From positions 3,162,001-3,226,000 of the forward strand of contig CP110630.1 of the NCBI GenBank assembly GCA_026210745.1: 64,000 nucleotides of DNA, written 5' to 3'. The notes below the pieces were generated by a model, which worked only from the letters and a program-made list of their open reading frames with translations, did not search any database and was not told the DNA's origin. Position numbers and translations under genes: made by a program. Below are positions 31,846 through 43,822 of the stretch, in pieces; within the stretch, counting starts at the first letter, position 1; every line of letters starts with the position of its first letter. Source of the stretch: Exobasidium rhododendri (lineage: Eukaryota > Basidiomycota > Exobasidiomycetes > Exobasidiales > Exobasidiaceae).

Positions 31846-34800
31846 ATGTCGGCAAATCCATCAGCTCCTCTGCTCCCTCCAGGATGGATATCACAATGGT
31901 ACGTAGGCTTGTGTATGACAGCATGGCAAGGTGTCTGCTCCATCTGCGACGCTATGCGATAAATGATTTGCTTACTACTGCGCATCCTTACAGGGACCAG
32001 AGCGCTGGAAGAAACGTTTTTATAGAAACAGCAACGGGCAGAACCAGTTGGCAACCGCCGACAGCAGCGTCGCCACAACAGAGACCAACACACCCGACTG
32101 GTCAGGCTCGTATGTCCATGCCTCCCATGGCCGGTCCACCTTCCATGAGGGCCCCCCTGGCAGGAGCACCAAATTTGAATATGCCGCCTTCTGGGATACC
32201 GGCTGCGCTTTCGACTCCACCACCTCCTCAAGCTACGCCTGGTGGTGGTTCTTCGAGGAGGAGAGCCTATCCTACTGCGCATATGGCGGCAAATAGTGTA
32301 AGCTTCAGTGGAGGTTACGACACCGGCGCTCCATTTGGAGGAGCACCAGGAATAGGACAAGATACTACCGCCCCACAACTATTTACTCCAGGAGCACCAG
32401 AACCTGCTCAGCAAGCACCCACTTCCCAAGCTTCCGTATCGCATTACGGCGGTCATCAACATACCCCTTCGGCAGCTCCTGCTCTTTCAAATTATGGTCA
32501 AAATGGGCTAGGAGGCGGGGGCGGAGCAGCAGCTCATGGATACACAGGAATGTCTGGCTTGACTAACCAGATGTCTGGAATGGGCGTTGGATCAGGTCAA
32601 TCGAACATGAAGGGAAATCCTTTGTATACTGTCAATCTATCTGCTAGTCAACCAAATGTCAACGACTTGGAAAGACCACCGCCCGAAATCAAGCTGCCAC
32701 CGAATGCTTGCATTTCCACCAACCCAAAAGCCAATGCGGATCCATCTTATCAACGATGCACTCTCAATGCCATTCCTACCACTGCTTCCCTCCTTGCAAA
32801 GTCCAAATTGCCATTGGGGCTCATCCTATCACCCTATCGATCAGTACGAGAGGAAGACGGCGATGAAGCAGTGCCAGTAGTGAGCGATACAGTCATTGCT
32901 CGATGCAGACGTTGTCGAACGTACATCAATCCCTATGTGCAATTCATCGAAGGAGGCCAACGATGGAAGTGTTGCATGTGTAACATTTCCAACGAGGTGC
33001 CACAATTGTTCGATTGGGATCAAGAGAACAACAAGCCAGCCGACAGATGGTCAAGACCGGAATTAAATCATAGCGTCGTCGAATTCATTGCACCGAGGGA
33101 ATACATGGTACGACCTCCTCAGCCACCGGTCTACGTATTCTTGATCGACGTCTCCATCACAGCAATCTCTTCAGGTATGGTTGCCACCGCTGCACGAACA
33201 ATTCTTGAAACGTTGGATCGATTACCGAATTCTGACAGTCGAACGAAGATTGCCTTGATTGCAATCGATACTTGCTTGCATTTTTTCTGCCTTCCCGCTG
33301 GTGTAACGGAAGCCGAGATGTTGGTTGTCAGTGACTTGGAGGATGTCTTTTTGCCCAAACCAAACGACATACTAATCAACCTGAGCGAGTGTCGAGCTGG
33401 CGTGGACACTCTACTAGGAAGACTAGGAGATATGTTCAAGGACAACACGAACACTGGCTCAGCTTTGGGCGCTGGTCTGCAAGCGGCGTATAAGCTAATT
33501 TCTCCCATCGGAGGCAAGATCCTTACTCTGACTGCCACCCTACCAAGCATTGGACCAGGATCGCTCAAGGTTCGCGAAGATGCAAAATTACTGGGAACGT
33601 CGAAAGAGAGTTCACTTTTGGGAGCAGCGTCGACGTTCTACAAAACGTTCCCCATCGATTGTTCTCGAAGTCAAGTGTCCGTCGACATGTTTCTCTTCTC
33701 ATCAGCTTATACGGACGTGGCCACCTTGAGTTGTCTTCCTCGTTATACCGGTGGCCAAACATACTTCTATCCTGGGTTCCATGCCACTCGCTCGGAAGAT
33801 GCTCTTAAATTTGCACACGAGTTCGCTGAAGTGATGGCCAGTCCGATTAGTTATGAAGCCGTGCTACGTTTGCGTTGCACCAAGGGCTTACGAGCGACTG
33901 GATTTCATGGCAATTTCTTCGTTCGATCCACAGACTTACTGGCCTTGCCTTCTGTTCCTTTGGATCAAAGCTATGCCATCGAATGCGAGATCGAAGAAAC
34001 GATCAATGCACCATTTGTCGTCTTTCAATCAGTCGTCTTGCACAGTACAAGCTACGGAGAAAGAAGGATCCGAGTCGTCAATTTGGCGCTTCCTACCACC
34101 AGCAGCATGTCTGAAGTCTATTCGAGTGCCGACCAGATGGCCATCATTACCCTCTTGGCGAACAAAGCTGTCGAGAGAAGTGTTCACGCTCGATTGGAAG
34201 ATGCGAGGGATGCGTTGCTGAACAAGGTAGTCGACATCTTTTCGACGTATAAGAGTACCATGACGAGTGCAGGAACAGGTGCGAGTCCACAATTGAGCAT
34301 TGCAAGTAATATGGCTCTCCTTCCTCTGATGATGTTAGGCCTGTTGAAACATGTTGGAATTCGGAGCAGCTCTCAGATACCTTCTGATCTACGAGCTTAT
34401 GCGCAGGCGCTTCTGACGACGTTTCCATGTCAACTTCTTCTACCTTTCATTCACCCCAACTTTTACTGCCTTCACAACATGTCCCCTGAGGCAGGTACCA
34501 GATCGGATGAAGGTAAAGGGCCCCTTGTCATGCCACCCAAGCTCAACCTTACGTCCGAACGCTTGGAAAGGCACGGTCTCTACCTTCTCGAGGATGGTCA
34601 ATCAATTTTCTTGTGGGTGGGAAGAGATGCGGTTCCGCAACTCTGTATGGACGTCTTTGATGCCCCAAATTACGCCGCTATACGAGGTGGCAAGGCGACG
34701 CTGCCACGATTGGACAATTCCATGAACGAGCGAGTGAATGCTATCGTGGAGCGAGTCAGAGCTTCAAGAAGAGGACCCTACCGACCACACCTCTACATTG

Positions 34801-34931
34801 TCAAAGAGGACGGCGAACCAAGTCTACGACTATGGGCTCTCTCCATGCTTATCGAAGATCGATTCGAGCAGTCTATGTCCTACCAACAACTCTTGGGTAC
34901 ATTGCGGGATAAAGTCAATGGGGGTTCGTGA
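31846..34931 (+). CDS. SEC24: COPII coat cargo adaptor Sec24 with an N-terminal WW domain
   Basis: Exons 31846-31898 and 31994-34931; 996 residues. Residues about 10-41 form a WW domain: [18 protein letters not shown] then TGRTSWQPP, with 22 residues between the two tryptophans and the closing proline; the intron cuts it at a Trp codon. A Gly/Pro/Ala/Gln-rich region follows, then the Sec24 core: zinc finger [11 protein letters not shown] with CCMCN, trunk domain from VYVFLIDVS, beta-sandwich, helical region, and a gelsolin-like domain with [13 protein letters not shown]. Sec24 selects cargo at ER exit sites together with Sec23. The WW domain would let it bind PPxY partners. Start fixed by the WW motif. 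Confidence 0.94.
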
Positions 34932-35947
34932 GCACTCCACCAATATTTCAACTTACCCAGACATCACGACTTCATCTCTTTCATACTCTGTCCTTCTTTA
35001 CAACCTTCCCCCACTCCCCATCTCTCCTCTGATGTATGCGCTGATGGGAATAGACACAAAGTGTACCTGAGCAAATCGCAGCTCCTGTCTGGCGCAACAG
35101 CGAGTGGAGCTGGGAATGGCCGCGAGAACAGTATGCAGGTGAACCTTTCCTTTAGCCTGGCCGGCCGCCTTCACCACTTGCTGGCTCCCAATAGTCACTT
35201 GACTTTTTCCTCGAGAGCGACTAGACTTATATCCCCACGCGCGCGCGATTCCTTCTTCCTTCGGTCTTTTGTAGAGACGGAAGTCGATATTCAGACAGTT
35301 GGTCTTTAAGCGCTCATCTCTTCCCACATCAAATAACTGCCTGACCTCACAACACAAGGCCTGTCAAATCAGCTTCAGCGCGCAAATCTACCACCATCTT
35401 ATCGCTTTTTGAACTCTACAAGGCAACAATAGGCATCTCGCTCCAAGCACATCGACTCAGAACAACGTCTCTTGAGGGATACAATCTCTCTCTTTCCTCC
35501 GCCAACCTTGCTTCTTGCGAGATCAATCAAACTTCTGCAATCTTCACACAAGACATATCACAATCAGTCAATTTACATCAGCACTCTGAGTCACACGTAC
35601 GACAGACTCAACCCTCATTCTCTCTCTTGTCTATTATTGATAGCGCATTCTTCTCTGCCATCGACTCTCAACTGCGTCTTCGCTGATCCAATCTCAACAC
35701 ACACTCCGTAAAAGCATTGGAGTAAATATTCGGACAGAGCGAGTAATTTTCCCCCCATAATAGCGACTCGGTCCAGAAGGCCCAGCGTACTCTCTCGATC
35801 TCTGGTCTCCAAGAATCGCTTCCAGGATCCTACAAATACATCTCGCACCACTAGGCTCCACTTTCAAAGCTTTCATTTTCAGGGTATTCTTCAAATCCTC
35901 TCACTCACTTTCTCCTTTCCTTTCTCACCCCTTGCTGCATAATCATC
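34932..35947. promoter_or_regulatory. SEC24-DHH1 spacer with long pyrimidine-rich DHH1 leader
   Basis: 1.0 kb. The 200 bases before the DHH1 start are strongly C/T-rich (for example 35880-35935), a common feature of highly expressed fungal promoters and leaders. No independent gene is supported. Confidence 0.5.
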
Positions 35948-37459
35948 ATGTCTGCATCAGGTCCCACCGCAGGGCAAAGTGAAGCGCAATGGCGTCAGGA
36001 AGTACAGTCACGAGTGGTAAAGGACGAGAGACCACAGACCGATGATGTTCTCAAGACAAAGGGAAATGATTTCGAAGACTACTTCCTCAAGAGGGAACTA
36101 CTCATGGGTATATTTGAAGCAGGATTCGAAAGACCTAGTCCTATCCAAGAAGAAGCAATTCCCATCGCATTGACTGGCAGGGACATCTTAGCGAGAGCAA
36201 AGAATGGAACAGGAAAGACGGCAGCATACGTAATTCCAACATTGGAAAGACTATCGACAAATAAAACACACATTCAAGCTGTCCTATTAGTGCCGACAAG
36301 AGAACTAGCACTTCAGACCAGTCAAGTCTGCAAGACGCTGGGCAAACATGCAGGAGTCGAGGTTATGGTGACTACGGGAGGAACGACGTTGAGAGATGAT
36401 ATTTTGCGACTAAGTCAAACGGTTCACGTACTGGTCGGAACACCCGGAAGGATACTGGATCTGGCCGGTAAAGGCATTGCTGATTTGAGTCAGTGTGCAA
36501 CGTTTGTCATGGATGAAGCTGATAAACTCCTTTCGCCTGAATTTACACCCGTCATTGAGCAATTGCTGTCCCTGCTACCGAAAGAACGTCAAGTGATGCT
36601 GTTCAGTGCGACGTTCCCACTCATCGTCAAGGACTTTAAAGACAAGCACATGGTCAAGCCATATGAAATCAACCTCATGGATGAATTGACACTACGGGGA
36701 GTGACGCAATACTACGCTTTTGTGGAAGAAAGGCAAAAGGTGCACTGTCTAAATACTCTTTTCAGCCGACTTCAAATCAATCAATCGATCATCTTCTGCA
36801 ATTCCACCAACCGGGTAGAACTGCTGGCCAAGAAGATCACTGAATTGGACTACAGTTGCTTTTACTCTCATGCAAAGATGCTACAAGCTCATCGTAACAG
36901 AGTTTTCCACGACTTTCGAAATGGTGCTTGTCGTAACCTGGTCTGCTCTGATCTACTTACTCGAGGTATCGACATTCAAGCGGTCAATGTTGTGATCAAT
37001 TTCGATTTCCCCAAGAACGCGGAAACATACCTGCATCGTATTGGAAGAAGTGGACGATTTGGTCACTTGGGTCTGGCTATCAATCTCATCACTTACGAAG
37101 ATCGATTCAATCTCTACCGTATCGAACAGGAATTAGGAACAGAAATACAACCTATCCCTTCGACGATTGACAAACGACTCTACGTTGCGCCAAGTCTGAT
37201 CAACGACGAAGAAGATAGAAAGGCGGCCGTTGCAGCTGCCAATGGAAAGAAGGGAGCCAATGGTACTTCGACATCTTCTTCTACTTCAACAGCCGGTCAA
37301 GCAAATCGACATCAACAAGGTGCCCCCGTCATTCCACCAACTCAAGCGAACTTCACAAAGACAACCATTGCGCAAAACTACACGGAAACGAATAGAAGGC
37401 CGAGACAACAGCAACAACAGCAGCGACATCACGAACAAGCCATGCATAGAGCTTCGTGA
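35948..37459 (+). CDS. DHH1: DEAD-box RNA helicase Dhh1 (DDX6 family)
   Basis: Single exon, 503 residues. Q-motif region [13 protein letters not shown], motif I AKNGTGKT, Ia [14 protein letters not shown] (VMDEADKLL), III SAT, then [11 protein letters not shown]. The N-terminal [20 protein letters not shown] is the DDX6-specific leader. It represses translation and activates decapping in P-bodies with Pat1, Edc3 and Dcp2, whose gene is also in this window. The C-terminal 90 residues are Gln/Asn/Ser-rich (QQQQQQ run) and likely promote condensate formation. No intron. A same-direction follower of SEC24, the only such pair in the right 47 kb. Confidence 0.96.
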   Translation: MSASGPTAGQSEAQWRQEVQSRVVKDERPQTDDVLKTKGNDFEDYFLKRELLMGIFEAGFERPSPIQEEAIPIALTGRDILARAKNGTGKTAAYVIPTLERLSTNKTHIQAVLLVPTRELALQTSQVCKTLGKHAGVEVMVTTGGTTLRDDILRLSQTVHVLVGTPGRILDLAGKGIADLSQCATFVMDEADKLLSPEFTPVIEQLLSLLPKERQVMLFSATFPLIVKDFKDKHMVKPYEINLMDELTLRGVTQYYAFVEERQKVHCLNTLFSRLQINQSIIFCNSTNRVELLAKKITELDYSCFYSHAKMLQAHRNRVFHDFRNGACRNLVCSDLLTRGIDIQAVNVVINFDFPKNAETYLHRIGRSGRFGHLGLAINLITYEDRFNLYRIEQELGTEIQPIPSTIDKRLYVAPSLINDEEDRKAAVAAANGKKGANGTSTSSSTSTAGQANRHQQGAPVIPPTQANFTKTTIAQNYTETNRRPRQQQQQQRHHEQAMHRAS

Positions 37460-38013
37460 GGGTGGTGGACAGCCCTGCTTGGCCCCCGTTCCTACATACG
37501 AACCACCCTGACAACCCGCCAAACCCCCCTTACCTTACATCATTCTCCAACTTCCCCCTACTCATCTACCATCCTCGCCCTCTTTTCCTCACCACCTCTC
37601 CTTCTTGTATGCTCTCATCACAGCCGACGGAAGTAAATATGATCTCTAATCCCACCCCCCACTCTGGTCGCTCTCAGCACCATGACCTGCTCCACATATC
37701 TTTCGAGACATCCACGTAAGGGACTTTCTAAAGAGGGAGCACCGGTCTGAATTCACAACTCCTCTCGCGCGCACTTCCAGTGACATAGCTCTCATGAGTC
37801 CGCCTGCATGTCCTTTGCAAATTTTTCCATTTTTGCCTTATTGAGAAAGACAACAATTTGTGTCTCTCCGTTTCTTTCCTTCCATGCTTGGCCCTCTCTG
37901 AGCAACTACGAAGGGAGGTCATCGAGCAGCAACAGTGAAGGACACAACGTATTCCATAAGATTGCACCCGAATAGAATTAGGTGAGCAAATAAAAGCTCT
38001 GAGAGTGTGACTG
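37460..38013. other. Convergent 3' region DHH1/FMP52-like
   Basis: 554 bases; C/T-rich DHH1 3' UTR then mixed sequence. No gene seen. Confidence 0.5.
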
Positions 38014-38790
38014 CTACTCTACCCAATCTGTTCTTCCCATTCTGACAATATCAGCTTGCTCTAAGGTCCAAAACTTTGCCGGTGCCTTGCCATCCACAGC
38101 AATGAGCGCCGCCGCTACAGCTGCTCTGCCAATGACTGTCTGATCCTGACCTGCAGTGTAGCGAGAGTGTGTATGTGAGTGCTATCAGTACATCTGCCTC
38201 ATTGCATTTCTTCGCTCTTCCGAGTCTTTCGACAAACCTAGCATGTCCTGCACCCCTTGTCCTATTCTATGCAAATTTTCAAAGACCTTTTCCAACCATG
38301 CAATCTTTGGTTTCTCTCGGCCAAGAATCATGCCTGGTCTTAGTATGATTGCGTTATCAAAGTTGAGCTCTCGAATCGTCTCTTCTACTCCTACTTTCAT
38401 CTTTGAGTAAGGAACGTAACCTGCTACAAGACCTCTAGTCCCACCACTAGAGATGAAGATGTACGTCTTCACGCCTGCTCTCTTTGCCGCTCTAGCATTC
38501 TCCACACACAGATCATGATCGATCTTCCATTGATTTGCAATACCACCTGCTGTCGCTCTCGTTGTTCCAACGGCATTGAAGACAATTGCAGGACTGGGGG
38601 ATAGCGAAGAGATCATCTCGCCCCATTTGGACGTTTCACTCTCTTGTATGGCTTCGAGTTTGGAAGACTGCGCAGTTGGTAAGTTTCGGGAAATGGTCTT
38701 GATGGATGATACTGAGTCGATTGTGACCAGTGAGGCGAGAATTTGCGAGCCCACTGCTCCTGTGCAACCGAAGATCGCTGCAGTCGTCAT
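38014..38790 (-). CDS. FMP52-like NAD(P)-binding protein
   Basis: Exons 38238-38790 and 38014-38150; 229 residues. An extended short-chain-dehydrogenase Rossmann fold of the FMP52/HTATIP2 group: MTTAAIFGCTGAVGSQIL (dinucleotide site), FNAVGTTRATAGG, FISSGGTRG, PYSKMKVGVEE and the ILRPGMILG loop. FMP52 proteins are attached to mitochondrial outer membrane/ER in yeast; reaction unknown. The second exon restores the family ending (GQDQTVIGRAAVAAAL, then EQADIVRMGRT). To reach it in frame the donor must be GTTTGT at 38237; the first frame otherwise runs on for 15 residues to a stop, so an unspliced form would have a different tail. YSKMK replaces the classical YxxxK. Confidence 0.85.
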
Positions 38791-40436
38791 GTCTGGGGGT
38801 GGATGGGGCCCAGATAGGTGCGACTCGGGCTGGTCTGCTGCGTAGGATGTTCTTTGACCAACCTTAATGACACTAGCGACGCGAGTCCTCTTGGGTCGTC
38901 AGAAGGACAATGTATCGATGCGCTCCTCTTTGTGATCTCGCACGGTCTCCACTTGGGGAACGAATTCAGTAGCGCTCTTCACGGGACAGACAGACGAGTG
39001 AGGCTTTTGCGCTGCCTCACCTTGGAAGGAATAGGCACTTTGCGAATGCGCCGGAGCTACCTCTAGGGAGTCACTGTCATCGAAGACAGAAAGGCAAATT
39101 ACCTTGAGGGGATTATGCACACTACCCACCAGAACAGATCGCTTTTTCGTCTGACAGAAACTTCTACTTTCGAATAGAGGGCCAGGTGAAGAAAGCGTCC
39201 TGCTGCAGCGGCATTCAACCATACCGCAACAATCCCTCTCTGTAAAGCTGAGACAAGATATCGATCGACAAGGGTACAAAGGCGAAGCTGACAGTGGTTC
39301 TGCATTCCATTCTTATTCGATGTAATCTCTTTTTCTCTCTATCTGGGGGTCACTCTGAGACGTCTTACCTTTTCTGAAGCAGCTGCCAAAGGAAGATGAA
39401 GAACCAAATGAGGCTCTAGTCGCTCTCGATCACGCTGACTTGGGACGGGAAGTCTGCACCCTTTTCATATGAGAAACGAACAGATTTCAACCTCCTCACT
39501 GCCCTTGCCGCGTGCTCAAACTTTAACACCACGGTAGGGAACAATTTTGTCTGCTCTTAGACGTCCTAGGATGACAGAGAATAGGGCAATAATACTCTCG
39601 ATAACACTCTCGATGCTCAGATCGCTCTCCTCCATGTTTTTGATCACGGCTCAGTGTAAAACGTAGTTTAATGAAGATTAATGTGGACTAGACCCAGACG
39701 GGGATTATATACAGAGGAAGTGGCCGGTAGCAGCAATCTAAGTACAGCCCCAGGCGCTGATACACAGTCACAAAATGGTCGGACACGCCGTCTCCTCATC
39801 TTCTCTTTGAGTGTCAGTCAAGTGTGAGAAGAAGCGGCCGTGAAGGGGATAAAGGGCGGCGCGGCGCATACAACGACCAAGGGACTGATGTTGCTAGACG
39901 AGCTAATTTAGCTTCGGCGCCCGTACCCAAGCTCGTGCGAGGCAGTGCTGCTTCAGGCAAAACCTAGGGCAACGAGCTTCTGGAAACATTACAGGCGCGT
40001 CTGAAGTTCTACACACAACAGTAGCCTGGCAATACAACAGTGCCATTGTTGCCGCTAGTGGGGAGCTTTTGTAATAGTGATGTGAAGGAAAAAGACCCTA
40101 GGTGGCAGGAAACCTAAAGAGGCGCGCACGCTCGACGTCATTGCCCACTAATGCAAGACCCAATCGAGCTGTCAACATCCGCCCTTTTTTTTTTTTAAAG
40201 TCCTCGATCCAAGGAGGATCAAAAGAAAGATAAAAAAAAGTGGTTGGAAAAGAAGGCGGTGACCTTGTTGAGCTCGATGAGGGATAATCATAGCACTTGC
40301 CTGGATACAGGGAAATGTATAAAAGGCAGGAAAGATCAGAATGAAAACCACCCTACTATCCCCATCCACACTCCCTTCTGAATCACAACGCAACAAAAAG
40401 CCCGCCCAATTCACAGACCAACCAACATCATTCATC
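38791..40436. promoter_or_regulatory. Long divergent upstream region FMP52-like/small protein
   Basis: 1.65 kb without a supportable gene; only short open frames. T-run of 10 at about 40187-40196. The right end holds the TATA box of the small-protein gene. Confidence 0.45.
40318..40324 (+). promoter_or_regulatory. TATA box of small-protein gene
   Basis: TATAAAA, 113 bases before the ATG at 40437, in a region otherwise free of such elements. A clear TATA box suggests a regulated or strongly expressed gene. Confidence 0.6.
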
Positions 40437-40735
40437 ATGGGTGCCGTCGCTAGCTGTCTGTCCTCGGTCGTTTCATCGATAGGTGCTGCCATCATGGCCA
40501 TCTTGAATGGGATTGTAGCCATCTGCGGAGCAATGTGAGTATCGTAGAGCAGGAGATGAATCTCGAAATCGTGCTTGCGTGTTCTAAACTCTGTCTGACT
40601 CCCCTCACCAGAATCAACGCCATCTCAACTGCTCTCATTGCTACATTCAACTGTATTGCAGACGTCATATGCTGTCGATGTGGTGGCAGTGGTGGTGGTG
40701 GTGGTGGTGGTGGTGGAAGACGCTCTAAGGTCTAG
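40437..40735 (+). CDS. Small conserved fungal protein, possible lipid-anchored (73 residues)
   Basis: Exons 40437-40534 and 40612-40735; 73 residues. MGAVASC at the start fits N-myristoylation (Gly2, Ser6) and palmitoylation (Cys7). A hydrophobic Ala/Ile-rich stretch follows (SIGAAIMAILNGIVAICGA, then AISTALIATFNCIADVICC), ending in CRCGGS, a run of nine or more glycines and RRSKV. I recall abundant small fungal proteins of the same plan (MG.. with repeated AI-NGI and terminal CCxCG), function unknown. The Gly tract is encoded by a GGT repeat at 40681-40716. Given a clear TATA box and short UTR it may be highly expressed or stress-induced. Confident as a gene, not as to function. Confidence 0.78.
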
Positions 40736-41113
40736 CCAGCTAGCTTGAATGGCCTTAGACCTTCCCTTGAGGCCTTGCCAGGAAAGACAAGGCAACCATC
40801 GCGCCCATCTTCCGCCATGGCCATCGCTACGGAATGATACAAAAGATACCCAAACGTCTTCCATACACGACTTCTTGTGCTCTCACATATCCCTTTCTGC
40901 AATCTGAAACCTTACAGACTTCGTAACAAGTGTGTGTGTGACTTCCGCCTTGCACGGACATTCATGGAAAACTCGTGCAGGCCTTTGATCTTTCACTACT
41001 GATCCTGGCCCTGATCTGACAGTCAAGAAAGAACGACCGCATGAAAGTAGTGATTGAACTTCATCAGATCTGAAAATACATATTGAGGTCCTATTCGTCT
41101 ATTCGTTACATTT
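40736..41113. other. Convergent 3' region small protein/RLI1
   Basis: 378 bases; no gene seen. Confidence 0.45.
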
Positions 41114-43500
41114 CTAGTCTTCTCCGATGAAGAAGTAGGTACCCGCTGCTTTTTGTCTGTCAAAGAGATAAGTGGGTCAGTGTGACAGATTCAAAGACGA
41201 GAACAAAGAACAACTTTTGACTCACTCCTTGTCCTTGATGGAATTCATCTTGTTGACTCGTGGTCGGAAATTGGTTGGGTCTCGCCTCATGCTGACCTCC
41301 AATTTTGCCAGGAAAGAATTCATACCAGTCAAGAGCGACTCTGGCGACCTGGCAGTGGCACTGACAGAGGGGATACCGTCGTAAACAACAACTCGATCGG
41401 CCAGTGAGACAGCCATGACAATGTCGTGTTCTATGACCATGGCCGTCTTCTTGGAATGCAGGATGAAGCGCTTGATGACCCGACTGGCAATGATTCGCTG
41501 CTCTGAATCCAAGTAGGCACTGGGCTCGTCGATCAAGTAGATATCCGCAGGTTTGCCCAGTGCCAACACTAGGGCGACTCGTTGCAGCTCCCCACCACTC
41601 AGTGTCTGAACGTCTTGATCAATGATAGCGTCGAGTTGCATTGGCTTGACGACATCACTCTGGAATTGAGGGTGCATAAACGACATTTTGATCGTCTTGA
41701 GTAGTAACATTCGAACAGTGCCTTGGAACTTGGGTGCAATCGTCTGTGGCTTTAGGGAAACGTTCAACTGAGGAGGTTTGTTAGCACCGGGGTCTGGTTC
41801 CAGCTTGCCAGCCAGCATTTTTACAAATCTGATCAGGTAAGGTCAAGAGGGCAGACAAGAGAAAAAAGAGAGGTGAGCCAGAGCAAGGGACGATGACATG
41901 TGCTTCTTCAACAGGCACTCACGTCGTTTTTCCCGTCCCATTCTCTCCCAAGAAAACAATGATTTCCGAGTCACTGATCTGTCCCGGTTCAATCTCGAGG
42001 GAGAAGTTGCCCAACGTCTTCTTCATTGCTGGATATTCAAAGCTGCGTACCCTTTCTTGGATCTCTTCCTCTGCTGTGTCGGCAATCTTGAAGGTGAGAG
42101 ATTCGGCTCGGAACCTCATATTTTCGGTAGGGATAAATCCGTCGAGAAACATATTGATACCTGCGAAGCAAGCAAACAGATTAGAGTCAGCGACATGATG
42201 GCAGCATACAACATCACGATCATGTAACGCACCATCTCGGACTGGAGCTGCAGCTGTGACAACACCGTAGACACTAGGTACTCCATACAAGCAACAGATG
42301 AAATCACTCAGGTAATCAAGAACGCTCAGATCATGTTCGACGGCAATGACGTAGGTTGATTCGTCGAGGATGCTTCGAATCATTCGTGCCGCATTCAAAC
42401 GCTGCTTGACATCTAGATACGATGACGGTTCATCGAACATGTACCTGTGAAGAAATTGAGAAAAGGGGGAAAACCACAGCGTGAGCAACAGCATACTAAT
42501 CAACAAAAGCGCCTCCGATCAGTGCGACTAACATGTTGGCCTTCTGTACACAACTCATACCAATCGCAAATCGCTGCAACTCTCCACCACTGAGTTGCTT
42601 CACGCCTCTGTCCAGGACCGGCTCTAGGTCTAGTGAAGTGACAATTTCGGCCTTGTTATCCCTCTCCATCTTTCCATCGAGCATTTCAGACACCGTCGCA
42701 TGTCCCTTTATCGCTCGAGGGATGTGATCGACATATTGTGGCTTGATGAGCGCCTTGATGTTCTCTTCCAAGACTTTTGTGAAGAAATTTTGCAGCTCTG
42801 AACCTCGGAAGTGCTTGATTATTTCTTCCCAGTCTGGGGGATCCTGTACGAGAGAAAAAAAGGAAAAATAAAAGCGACAATCAGCAAAGGAAAGTGCTAC
42901 GTTTCTAAAATGGTCCCTCTTGAACTTACATCGTATCTACCCAAGTTCGGCTTTTGTTTTCCTGCCAGGATCTTGAGTGCTGTGCTCTTGCCGATTCCAT
43001 TTGTTCCTACCAAACCCAAAACCTGATTCACCCTCGGTGTTGGCAGTCTATGTAGCTTGAAGCTGTTTGCACTATATCTATGAGTCGTCTCTGTTTCCAG
43101 GTTAGTCGGCAGCTTGATGATGTTTATCGCCTCGAACGGACACTTTTTCGTACATATACCACAACCAATGCAAAGCGGCTCTGAAAGGAAAGCGATCTTC
43201 GACGTGGGTGTCACTTCAATACATAACCGACCTGCAGAAGATGTGAAGTCATTGTCAGAGAGTACGTCACACGAGATCTCTCAAGGTATTGAACTCACCC
43301 ATTCGCACTACTGGACAGCTCTTCTTGCATTCTTGTCTGCATTTCTTTGGCTTGCACTTTTCAGGTGCGACTGAGTGAGGGGGAGGTAGTAGACTCGTAA
43401 GCTCAATGCTGTCTATAGGCTGCACATCCAAGCGCCTCTGATGCTAACCTATGGCAATACGGGTCTCTTTAGAAGCAGGCGCAGTAGCGGTGGGAGCCAT
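41114..43500 (-). CDS. RLI1: ABCE1 ribosome-recycling ATPase Rli1
   Basis: Eight exons: 43449-43500, 43299-43370, 42930-43231, 42533-42843, 42233-42444, 41923-42160, 41226-41828, 41114-41156; 610 residues, the usual length. Two 4Fe-4S cluster motifs at the start ([15 protein letters not shown] and [15 protein letters not shown]), then twin ABC domains: Walker [10 protein letters not shown] and GENGTGKTT, signatures LSGGELQR (both), Walker [11 protein letters not shown] and [10 protein letters not shown], hinge [10 protein letters not shown]. All catalytic residues are present. It splits post-termination ribosomes with eRF1/Dom34. The donor sites include GTTAGC, GTTAGT and GTGCGT as well as GTGAGT. 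It has more introns than any other gene here. Divergent from the Zn2Cys6 gene by 322 bases. Confidence 0.96.
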
Positions 43501-43822
43501 GGTGGAGTCGATCTGATCGCCTGATGTTGCACTCTACGTCGATGGAGTCAAGAAAAAGGTGAGAAAAATGGCAACAAAGAAGAGCCAATAATTCTAATCC
43601 TTGTCGCGCTGCGTTGAATTTGATTTCGAAGCAATTGAGTGCCGGTCACGAGGCTGGGAAAAGAGCTGAGCCCCCCTGCCAAGTCGATCTCGGCCGGAGG
43701 TAAAGATCACACTTCGGAGCTCCACGATGACTCAAGGGTCACTCATGACTGTCCTCATTCCGGACAAATAGAGAGCATCACTCTTTGCACCGTGGTGGTA
43801 TATACTCTGTCGGTGTGCTGGA
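43501..43822. promoter_or_regulatory. Divergent promoter RLI1/Zn2Cys6 regulator
   Basis: 322 bases between two ATGs; no distinct element recognised apart from TATATAC near 43799-43805 on the regulator side. Confidence 0.45.

Noticed and set aside
38899-39305. Minus-strand frames in the long spacer beside the FMP52-like gene
   Set aside because: No domain, no splice-consistent extension; treated as noncoding.
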